Assembly (NCBI GenBank): GCA_016919605.1
Contig: JACXTQ010000103.1
Location: forward strand, 1-5,227
DNA from: Methylovulum sp.
Lineage (GTDB): Bacteria > Pseudomonadota > Gammaproteobacteria > Methylococcales > Methylomonadaceae
Direction: 5' to 3'
DNA length: 5,227 bases
The first letter of the stretch is position 1. Each line of letters opens with the position of its first letter. The notes beneath the pieces were generated by a model. That model searched no databases and was not told the origin of the DNA. It saw nothing but the letters and a program-made list of their open reading frames with translations. The position numbers were made by a program, and so were the translations under genes. Positions 1 through 5,227 of the stretch are shown here, piece by piece.

Positions 1-689
1 GCCAAATCCAGCAGAATTTCTTTTTGCAAGGTTGCCGTATCATTAAGATAGTCGAACACGGGAGCCGATAGCTCAAAATTATAGGGTTTGAATAAAGCCA
101 CCAGTTGCGCGATCACATAGCCCATGGGTGTATCATACAGGGTAAAGCCTCGCGGCCTTCGCAGGCCCAGCACGTTCATTAAATCATTGCCACCGATACG
201 TAACATCAAAATGCGCGGAAAAATATCGCTTTGCACCAAGCGCTCGCGTAAACGTATCATCGCTTGGCCATCAAATACCGCACGGGTTTCTAAGGTCGGC
301 ATTACGTTAAACGTTGTGCCTTGCAGTAGGTTAAAATACGCGTCAAAAACGTCTTCGCTAAATTTTGGCAAGACAAAGCCATCAATTTTTTCTATGCCAG
401 GCAGTTCCAACAGCTGCGCCAACACGTCGGGGTTGCGGGTGCGGATGAAGCGGTAACGGCCTGAATCTTCGGCAAAATCAGGCAAACATGCGCCTAAATG
501 TTGCAAACTTCTGGCAATGTCTTGGTTGGATACCGCATCTTCGGTGCAAAAAATCATCGAGCGCAAAAATTCAAGTTTTTCGCCATTGGCAATGTCCACC
601 AAATCCCGTCGATGCGCAGGCATATACAGCGGCGCACCTAACATCCATGGCGAAAGCGGTTTGGTAAGCACGGGATGTAAAGTAGTCAT
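1..689 (-). CDS. CitE-like HpcH/HpaI aldolase / C-C bond lyase of the Ter metabolic module (C-terminus cut by window edge)
   Basis: The start is an ATG whose bases overlap the TGA stop of the upstream StiP-family gene (ATGA), which implies translational coupling; a weak AAGAGA Shine-Dalgarno lies 7 nt upstream. The reading frame is open to the left edge, giving 229 complete residues; the family is, from memory, about 350-400 residues, so a third or more is missing. Motifs seen: FCTEDAV near residues 47-53, RTRN at 83-86, GFVLPKF at 104-110, MPTLET at 130-135 and RIGGNDLMNVLGLRR at 164-178. In CitE-type TIM-barrel lyases an Arg in the R-x-N strand, a Glu in the ET(A) motif and an Asp in the G-x-x-D motif bind substrate and divalent metal; R85 or R83, E134 and D169 fit these places, so the enzyme looks catalytically competent. 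It probably cleaves or forms a C-C bond on a CoA- or carboxylate-bearing substrate; the true substrate is unknown. The cytoplasmic location is inferred from the lack of a signal peptide. An ordinary citrate lyase subunit is unlikely, because no citD or citF accompanies it. Confidence 0.85.
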   Translation of the reverse strand, partial: MTTLHPVLTKPLSPWMLGAPLYMPAHRRDLVDIANGEKLEFLRSMIFCTEDAVSNQDIARSLQHLGACLPDFAEDSGRYRFIRTRNPDVLAQLLELPGIEKIDGFVLPKFSEDVFDAYFNLLQGTTFNVMPTLETRAVFDGQAMIRLRERLVQSDIFPRILMLRIGGNDLMNVLGLRRPRGFTLYDTPMGYVIAQLVALFKPYNFELSAPVFDYLNDTATLQKEILLDL

Positions 690-1768
690 GATGTTATCTC
701 TTTGATTAAGGCTACGGCGCGATAAGGTAAGTCGTTATGGACGATGACCGGAATGGCACGGGTTTTAGCCAGCCAGCGTAAATGTAGGGTCGCTTCGGCA
801 CTGTCATCTTGTAACAATAGCACTCTGGCTTCGCGGCGCAGTAACACGCGGGTGGCTTCGCCAATACCCGGTTTAATGTAATTGGCTTGGCTGACGTGAT
901 AATGCTGTGCCAAATGCTCTATCAGCGCTTGTGAAATTGCTTGCCCAGTATGCCTAGGTGCCAGGTAAAGCGGTCTTACGAGCGGCCATTGCTCCGCCGC
1001 GCTTGCCAGAATAGTGTCAATAAAATAACCTGATAAGTCTTGTTGTGCAAATTGTTGATAATATACACAGCCATGAAAATCATCGGCTTGGGCGGTCTGT
1101 GGGTCATAGACCGAACGGCTGACTAAGCCAGAAACGGTCGCGTTTAAAATGCACGAAGGGATTAAATAATCGTCCGCCGAAGCCGCCACTGCCGCACTGC
1201 CGGACAAATCCGCCAACACATAAAGCTCAGCCGGCATGTTGACACCATCCGATTGCGCAAACGCCTCTAAGCTTGCCGCCAATTGCCGGGCAATCACGCC
1301 CTTGCCCGTCCAACCATCGACAAAAACCAGTGTTTGGGCTGGGTGGCGTTGTAAGATGTAACGTAAGGCATTTTGGTCGATGCCAATATCCCGGATGATT
1401 GAAATCGAATAATGCGCCGCTTCAATGCCGTGATAGCGTTTTAGCAGATGCTTCAGTAGCACGCCGATTGGCGTTCCCGCCCGTGCCAATGACACTAAGG
1501 TGATCCCATGTGGGCGGGTCGCCACAATCCCTGTCGCCAAACAAAGCACATCCGCTGCCACGCGTTGTTTGTTCGCCGCCATCGCCTGATAAAACAGTTC
1601 CAGATAGGATTCGGGCGGCAATGACTCATGCGAGAGTAGTTGTGAATAATGTTTCTGGCCGGATTGGATTAAGGCTTCTTTAGCGGCAACGGGGGTGTCT
1701 GCAACCGATATTGGTTTAAGCAGAAACTGCACATCATCGGCTGTGTAACTTCCTGTGAATGGGGTCAT
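686..1768 (-). CDS. StiP-family phosphoribosyltransferase with C-terminal PELOTA RNA-binding domain
   Basis: This 360-residue protein is complete. The N-terminus reads FTGSYTADDVQFLLKPI (4-20), the hallmark opening of the StiP / PRTase_1 family. SLARAGTPIGVLL (93-105) and a PRPP-binding loop, LVFVDGWTGKGVI (147-159), mark a Rossmann-like phosphoribosyltransferase fold. ILNATVSGLVSRSVY (207-221) and FHGCVYY (231-237) are further family blocks. From about residue 270 to the end, YIKPGIGEATRVLLRR (297-312) followed by VLLLQDD and VIVHNDLPYRAVALI fits the L7Ae/PELOTA-type RNA-binding domain that is fused to this family. Databases often call it 'cysteine protease StiP'; the visible motifs point to PRPP chemistry instead, and the three cysteines (C76, C206, C234) show no obvious Cys-His protease setting. 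Inferred role: attaching or removing phosphoribose in synthesis of a nucleoside-like metabolite, with the PELOTA domain perhaps recognising RNA or a base. The start at 1768 is forced: an in-frame TAA lies upstream at about 1793-1795 with no usable start codon between. It begins 60 nt after the HAD gene and overlaps the lyase gene by 4 nt. Confidence 0.9.
   Translation of the reverse strand: MTPFTGSYTADDVQFLLKPISVADTPVAAKEALIQSGQKHYSQLLSHESLPPESYLELFYQAMAANKQRVAADVLCLATGIVATRPHGITLVSLARAGTPIGVLLKHLLKRYHGIEAAHYSISIIRDIGIDQNALRYILQRHPAQTLVFVDGWTGKGVIARQLAASLEAFAQSDGVNMPAELYVLADLSGSAAVAASADDYLIPSCILNATVSGLVSRSVYDPQTAQADDFHGCVYYQQFAQQDLSGYFIDTILASAAEQWPLVRPLYLAPRHTGQAISQALIEHLAQHYHVSQANYIKPGIGEATRVLLRREARVLLLQDDSAEATLHLRWLAKTRAIPVIVHNDLPYRAVALIKEITS
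697..702 (-). promoter_or_regulatory. Weak ribosome binding site for the CitE-like gene
   Basis: On the minus strand AAGAGA lies 7 nt before the ATG at 689, inside the last codons of the StiP-family gene. Its match to the anti-Shine-Dalgarno is partial, but the spacing is good, and together with the ATGA overlap it supports this start. Confidence 0.4.
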
Positions 1769-1776
1769 GGGGTCAT
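1761..1776 (-). repeat. Tandem ATGACCCC duplication at the StiP-family start codon
   Basis: Two exact 8-nt copies, ATGACCCC, abut on the minus strand. The second copy is the true start (M-T-P). The first copy, with its ATG at 1776, is out of frame and opens a three-codon frame, Met-Thr-Pro, whose TGA (1767-1765) overlaps the real ATG. No good Shine-Dalgarno precedes either copy. This could be a replication-slippage scar or a minimal leader frame that couples initiation; the sequence cannot decide. Confidence 0.75.
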
Positions 1777-1828
1777 AGTGGAATGGCTGAAGGGATTATG
1801 GCAGTCAATCAGTTTGTTAGGGGCTAGG

Positions 1829-2584
1829 TTATATCACCTCCGCCAACACCCTCGCCAATTGGGTATGCTTAGGGATGAGCGCATAGTCGCATAAGACCAT
1901 AAACGGCGCATCGGTTTTGCTGTCACCGGCACCAAAGCTCAAGACTTCGCCGTACTGGCTTTGATATTTCGCCAACAAATAGGCCACCGCGTTTTCTTTG
2001 CGGATGCAGGTTGGCAACACGGCCAGATTGTTGCCGTTGATATGCCAATACAAGCTGCCGTCAAGTAGGGACGGATGGGGCTTGAGCCTGTCCAGCAGAG
2101 GGTGCAGGGCGGCTTCGGTGCCTGCGCTGTGCTTGATATAACCGTACCAAGTGACGGCAAAGTCTTCCACCAAGCGGGCATTATAGCCGCTATCATTGGC
2201 GCAATAAGCTTCAATGTCGGCCCATAGCGCTAGGAATGGGGTCTGATAAACGGCTAAGGCTTGTTGCATCATCGCCATCCAGGCCGTATCTACATGGCCT
2301 TGTGAGTCTAAAATCACCGCCCCGTGGTTAATCACCACTTCTTCTTGAAATGGCAAAGCCACCCGTTGGAATGAGGCCATTTCCCGCGCCGTTACCGGCA
2401 CCACCCGAAAGCCTTGGTTTAACCAATCCCATAGCCATTGTTGCTTGGCGGTGGCGTAAGAATTGGGGCGGCCATCGGGCAAGGTCGCCCGCATTTGTAA
2501 GGCGGGATCATCAGCGCCGTTGGCGCATTTGCGTAAGGTTTGGAACAAGGTGTCGTCAAGGTCTAAAAAAATGTAGCGTTGCAT
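1829..2584 (-). CDS. HAD-superfamily phosphatase of the Ter metabolic module
   Basis: From the ATG at 2584 this is 251 residues. All four HAD motifs are present: I, DLDDT (D8, D10, T12), with D8 the expected nucleophile and D10 the general acid/base; II, PVTAR (T65); III, a lysine in IRKENA (K196); IV, GAGDSKTD (D221, D225) for Mg2+ binding. The long insert between motifs II and III (about 70-190) is where a C2 cap sits, as in Cof-type and sucrose-phosphate-phosphatase-like members, and would set substrate choice. Inferred role: removing phosphate from a phosphoribosylated intermediate made by the neighbouring transferases. An in-frame TTG at 2611 would add nine residues (NSSPIPPT-type, unlike the family's start right before motif I); neither start has a clear ribosome binding site, and I prefer the ATG. 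The gene overlaps the end of the PRTase/TRSP gene by 29 nt (56 nt with TTG), which suggests coupled translation. The protein is soluble, with no signal peptide. Confidence 0.9.
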   Translation of the reverse strand: MQRYIFLDLDDTLFQTLRKCANGADDPALQMRATLPDGRPNSYATAKQQWLWDWLNQGFRVVPVTAREMASFQRVALPFQEEVVINHGAVILDSQGHVDTAWMAMMQQALAVYQTPFLALWADIEAYCANDSGYNARLVEDFAVTWYGYIKHSAGTEAALHPLLDRLKPHPSLLDGSLYWHINGNNLAVLPTCIRKENAVAYLLAKYQSQYGEVLSFGAGDSKTDAPFMVLCDYALIPKHTQLARVLAEVI

Positions 2585-3752
2585 CGTTGGCGGTATCGGG
2601 GATGAGTTCAAAACGGGCGCTGATCGCTTGCCAAGCCTGTAAGCGGCCTAGCAAAGACGCGCACAACGGCGTTTCATGGCAGATAATCACCTGACGGTAA
2701 CATGACAAATCCAAATTATAAAGAAAATTGGGGATGGCATCCTCGTAATTGTCGGTAAATTGGCAAACGGCGGCAATGTCATTGCCCTGATGGATGGGCG
2801 AGCGGGTAGTGCTTTGGATTTTTACCTTAAATCCGCCCAGTTCCAAATCCCTACCCAGCATGATGGCTGGCGCGTTGCATTCCCCCGTGCCTAAAACCAG
2901 CAACGGGCGCGGGTCGTCAGTGTCCTCGCCCAGCAACGGCAACAGCCGTTCCAGTGTTCCTGTTTGCCAGCGTAACGGTGCGCTTATGCCTAAACGTCCG
3001 GGCCAGGCCAGCAAATGTTTTTTACAGGCGCCATCACCTGAGACATTGACGCTGATGTGATCTAGGGCGGCATTTTGGCCGTCCTCAAAATTCAGCAAAC
3101 CTTCCCGAAAACACACCCATTCCACTGCGACTCCGGCTTCCGTTTCCAAGGTGCTACGGTCATCAGGATGGGCAAAATTGACCAAGCTGACAATAAACAC
3201 TTTTTCCAAAAAGGGGTTTACGGTTTGATAGGCTTTAATCAAGCGCAAAAAAGTCTTGCCGGTGCTGATTTCATCATCAATTAGCACCAATGTCCGTGCT
3301 TGCACAAACAACTGCTTGTGTGCCGTTTGCGTAGGATAATACAAAAAAAAGTCAGTAGCATGACTATGGGCTTCTTCAAACGCCAACCGCTCGCAATCTT
3401 CCAGCACATAGCGCGTGGTCTGCATAAACAAGGTGTTTTGCAGCCCTTCCTGGCAGGCGGCGGCAAACACGCCGTAGCCCAATCCGGTCGCCGTTTCCGC
3501 CATGCCTATCCACAACGAGCCATCACCGACACCACTGCCCAGCACCGCCCGCGCCAACGCCCGATACGACCAGTACATCAGTCGGGGCAACACCGGATAA
3601 TGCTTGCCCAGCACTTTGCTGACCAATAAGAACTTGCGCTTGCTGCTGACCCGCGCCGCAAAGCCTAACAAACGTTGTAGCGGAATGCGCCCGGGGCTTA
3701 AGTCAAGATGGAGGGTGCCGGTGGCAAGTTGGATGGAGAGTGTTTTGGGCAT
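2556..3752 (-). CDS. Phosphoribosyltransferase with C-terminal TRSP domain (Ter metabolic module)
   Basis: This 398-residue protein is complete. Residues about 20-230 form a phosphoribosyltransferase of the PRTase_2 type: KFLLVSKVLGKHYPV (40-54), GMAETATGLGYGVFAA (83-98), MQTTRY (110-115), FEEAHSHAT (125-133) and the PRPP loop LVLIDDEISTGKTF (155-168), where the paired acidic residues D159-D160 and the ISTGKT turn hold the ribose-phosphate and pyrophosphate of PRPP. The C-terminal part (about 270-398) is the TRSP domain, named for its TRSP motif, seen here as STTRSPIHQGND (314-325); VLGTGECNAPAIMLG (286-300) and VIICHETP (355-362) are its other conserved blocks. Known context: this fusion is a core enzyme of the Ter-linked pathway for a nucleoside-like metabolite. 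Inferred role: transfer of phosphoribose to a base-like acceptor, before the HAD phosphatase acts. ATG at 3752 has a weak GAGA ribosome site 4 nt upstream. The gene starts 21 nt after the TOPRIM-like gene. An 8-base homopolymer run (3343-3350) lies in codons DFFLY, but the frame is intact. Confidence 0.92.
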   Translation of the reverse strand: MPKTLSIQLATGTLHLDLSPGRIPLQRLLGFAARVSSKRKFLLVSKVLGKHYPVLPRLMYWSYRALARAVLGSGVGDGSLWIGMAETATGLGYGVFAAACQEGLQNTLFMQTTRYVLEDCERLAFEEAHSHATDFFLYYPTQTAHKQLFVQARTLVLIDDEISTGKTFLRLIKAYQTVNPFLEKVFIVSLVNFAHPDDRSTLETEAGVAVEWVCFREGLLNFEDGQNAALDHISVNVSGDGACKKHLLAWPGRLGISAPLRWQTGTLERLLPLLGEDTDDPRPLLVLGTGECNAPAIMLGRDLELGGFKVKIQSTTRSPIHQGNDIAAVCQFTDNYEDAIPNFLYNLDLSCYRQVIICHETPLCASLLGRLQAWQAISARFELIPDTANDATLHFFRP

Positions 3753-3773
3753 GGGGTCTCGTTAAGTTAGCGG

Positions 3774-4424
3774 TTATGCTTGAGCCAATTCCTGAAGCTT
3801 GCGCACCAAATAATTAAAGCTGGGTGAGGCGTTGTTGTTGATATTCATGTGCGGGCTAATAGTCTTCGCCCATCGGGATTTTTCTGCCCCTATTGTTTGC
3901 CAGCCTTGTTTTTTCAAAGCATCGGAGCCACCTTGGTAAACGGCATCGGCAAGTTTTTCCCAAGTGCCGCAAATGGCATCATTTGCATAACTTTTTAATA
4001 CGGCCTCTTTGGCTTTTGGGTAGGCTTTTTTCAACGCGGTATGGTCGCCTAAAAACCAAGCTTCGCCTTCTTCGATGGCAAGACAAAAACGGGTTTCTGG
4101 GCGTGGGTTACAAGTATGTAACAGTGCCATTAATTGTTCACGGAAGCTTTTTAAGCATTTATCGTCCAAATCACAAACCACAATCACCGCTGCGGGATAA
4201 TCCTGATAGCTTCGGCCATACCCAGCTAATAATTTTGGCAGGTTATCCAAGAGAATGCGTTTGCTGGCATCCGCACTCGATTTCATATTTTTAGGCACTC
4301 TCCCTATGCCTTTATAGGCTATAACATTAAAGCTATGTCCGTCATCGACACCGATAATTTTCGGCATCAAACTAACTAAGGCTTCTTTCCCTGATTGATC
4401 TTCAACCAATATTTCAAAGTGCAT
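3774..4424 (-). CDS. TOPRIM-like DUF4276-type protein, partner of the upstream ATPase
   Basis: This 216-residue protein is complete. It opens with FEILVEDQSGKEAL (3-16), where E8 at the end of the first strand matches the catalytic Glu of TOPRIM folds, and carries AAVIVVCDLDDKC (78-90), where D85 and D87 match the D-x-D metal site. FCLAIEEGEAWFLGD (113-127) is a strongly conserved-looking acidic block (E118, E119, E121) typical of DUF4276-like proteins, and the tail is rich in N and S (NINNNASPSFNYL, 194-206). TOPRIM domains in this setting (OLD, AriB of PARIS, RloB-like proteins) are Mg2+-dependent nucleases controlled by a partner ATPase; I infer the same here, in the cytoplasm. The ATG lies 3 nt after the ATPase stop codon, so the two are almost surely co-translated. 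Composition is lower in GC than the genes to its left. DUF4276 assignment is from motif memory, not a search. Confidence 0.8.
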   Translation of the reverse strand: MHFEILVEDQSGKEALVSLMPKIIGVDDGHSFNVIAYKGIGRVPKNMKSSADASKRILLDNLPKLLAGYGRSYQDYPAAVIVVCDLDDKCLKSFREQLMALLHTCNPRPETRFCLAIEEGEAWFLGDHTALKKAYPKAKEAVLKSYANDAICGTWEKLADAVYQGGSDALKKQGWQTIGAEKSRWAKTISPHMNINNNASPSFNYLVRKLQELAQA

Positions 4425-4427
4425 GGT

Positions 4428-5227
4428 TTAGCTTGCGTCCAGATAATCGCTATACCACAGCCCCCCTAAAGGCAATCCTTCGGCGACCATGTTTTTAACC
4501 AAGGCATCATCACTGGCGCGGCGAATGGTGGCAAAACCATCTGCGCCTTTTTCTAAAATCCACACTTCTTCCGGCTCCAGCGCATCGACAAAATACGGTT
4601 GGTGGGTGGTGATGAATAATTGCGAACCGCCTTTGCGTCCGGTGGCATGGCTACGAAACTCAGCGGCTAGGGTTTCCAATAATTTATGGTACAAACCGTT
4701 TTCGGGTTCTTCAATACAGATAAATGGCGCGGGGTCAGGGTCTTCTAACAATAACAAATAGGCGAAGACTTTTAAGGTGCCATCGGACATTTGCGGGGCA
4801 TAGAATGGGTCGATAAAGCCTTTGTCATTAAAGCGTAACAGCAAACGCCCGTCTGAGGTTTTTTCGGTGTCGATTTTGTCTATGCCAGGGATTTTTTCGG
4901 CGATACGGTTTAAGATGCTCTGGAATTTGTTCCTATGCTCACGCTCCATGAACTGGACAACATTGGCGAGGTTGTCGCCTTTGCTGTTGAGGTGCGAGTG
5001 TCCGCCAGACATTGGTAAACTGCGGGCGGCATCGGGGGTGAAATAGCTAAGATACCAGCTTTCTATAAATTGCCGGAAGGCGGCGATTCTGGGGTGTTCT
5101 TTAAGTGCGCCTAGCGTGGCTATGCCGAGTTTTCTGGTATCAGTTAGCTCTACCAATTCTGCATTTGGTTCTTTTTCTAGTTCTTTTAATGTTTTTTCAA
5201 AATTTATTGGATCATGAAGTAGTTTGA
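4428..5227 (-). CDS. OLD/AAA_21-type ABC ATPase, C-terminal part (N-terminus cut by window edge)
   Basis: The frame has no stop up to the right edge and reads through a TTG at 5156 into KLLHDPINFEKTLKELEKEP, so the TTG is not taken as the start; 265 residues are visible and the N-terminus, with Walker A, lies outside. Seen in order: a helical region with GDNLANVVQFMERE (about 5 kb, nt 4979-4938), the D-loop-preceding signature QMSDGT (nt 4793-4776), Walker B FICIEEPENGL (nt 4724-4692) with its catalytic Glu pair, and the H-loop ITTHQPYFVDAL (nt 4613-4578). This set is diagnostic of the SMC/RecF-like ABC ATPases of the AAA_21 / OLD group (COG4637-like predicted ATPases). Dimeric ATP binding probably controls the TOPRIM protein encoded 3 nt downstream. 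The visible 5' end is AT-rich (15 of 60 G+C at 5161-5220), unlike the genes on the left. No TOPRIM domain is fused at the C-terminus; that activity is supplied by the next gene, as in split OLD-like and PARIS-like systems. Confidence 0.88.
   Translation of the reverse strand, partial: KLLHDPINFEKTLKELEKEPNAELVELTDTRKLGIATLGALKEHPRIAAFRQFIESWYLSYFTPDAARSLPMSGGHSHLNSKGDNLANVVQFMEREHRNKFQSILNRIAEKIPGIDKIDTEKTSDGRLLLRFNDKGFIDPFYAPQMSDGTLKVFAYLLLLEDPDPAPFICIEEPENGLYHKLLETLAAEFRSHATGRKGGSQLFITTHQPYFVDALEPEEVWILEKGADGFATIRRASDDALVKNMVAEGLPLGGLWYSDYLDAS

Noticed and set aside
1777..1815. Possible promoter in the 60-nt gap: TTGACT and CATAAT on the minus strand
   Set aside because: The two hexamers are only 2 nt apart, not 16-18, and no matching partner box is found at the right distance for either. 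No stable hairpin with a T-run is seen there either, so I call no promoter or terminator.
1833..1841. GGAGGTGAT on the minus strand, a perfect Shine-Dalgarno match
   Set aside because: It lies in the last codons of the HAD gene (Glu-Val), about 64 nt before the next start, and no start codon with an open frame follows at a useful distance. An in-frame TAA blocks an upstream extension of the StiP gene.
3753..3773. A terminator or promoter separating the TOPRIM gene from the phosphoribosyltransferase gene
   Set aside because: Only 21 nt are available and they show no inverted repeat, T-run or -10/-35 pair; a promoter inside the TOPRIM gene cannot be excluded by eye.
124..4761. Open frames on the plus strand (for example 124-456, 2350-2694, 3300-3629, 3893-4294) and a minus-strand frame at 1939-2214
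   Set aside because: They lie fully opposite or inside genes with clear family motifs, their translations are low-complexity or rich in R/S/P with no recognisable domain, and none has a convincing ribosome site.
5154..5156. TTG at 5156 as the start of the ATPase gene
   Set aside because: The frame stays open for 23 more codons to the window edge with sensible protein sequence, and the domain lacks its Walker A half, so the gene clearly begins outside the window.

Overview
This 5.2 kb window holds six genes, all on the minus strand, so transcription runs from the right edge to the left edge. The first and last genes are cut by the window. Junctions are tight (3 nt, 21 nt, about 29 nt overlap, 60 nt, 4 nt overlap), no convincing terminator lies between them, and the layout is that of one operon or two abutting ones. 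I see no RNA gene, CRISPR array, insertion sequence, attachment site or origin, and no gene-free stretch over 300 bases. The organism is probably a gammaproteobacterium of medium GC, judged from protein flavour and gene content. A methylotroph-like lineage is possible, but this is a low-confidence guess.

Right part (about 3774-5227): a two-gene pair. First comes the C-terminal part of an OLD/AAA_21-type ABC-ATPase, with signature, Walker B and H-loop motifs visible and Walker A beyond the edge. Three bases later a small TOPRIM-like, DUF4276-type protein begins. ATPase plus TOPRIM pairs of this general kind occur in anti-phage and plasmid-exclusion systems (OLD, PARIS, AbiL-like), though this exact pair is not one I can name.

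Left part (1 to about 3752): four enzymes that I recognise as the metabolic module of the Ter (tellurite/stress) gene neighbourhoods, proposed by Anantharaman, Iyer and Aravind to make a nucleoside-like metabolite. They are a phosphoribosyltransferase with a C-terminal TRSP domain, a HAD phosphatase, a second phosphoribosyltransferase (StiP family) with a C-terminal PELOTA-type RNA-binding domain, and a CitE-like HpcH/HpaI C-C bond lyase. The usual ATP-grasp partner and the Ter proteins themselves are not in view; they could lie beyond the left edge.

The most interesting point is the junction. A defence-type ATPase/TOPRIM pair runs straight into the Ter metabolic module with a 21-nt gap. Either the two form one composite stress/defence system, or a transferred pair has landed beside the module. 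The lower GC of the right-hand segment keeps the second option open.
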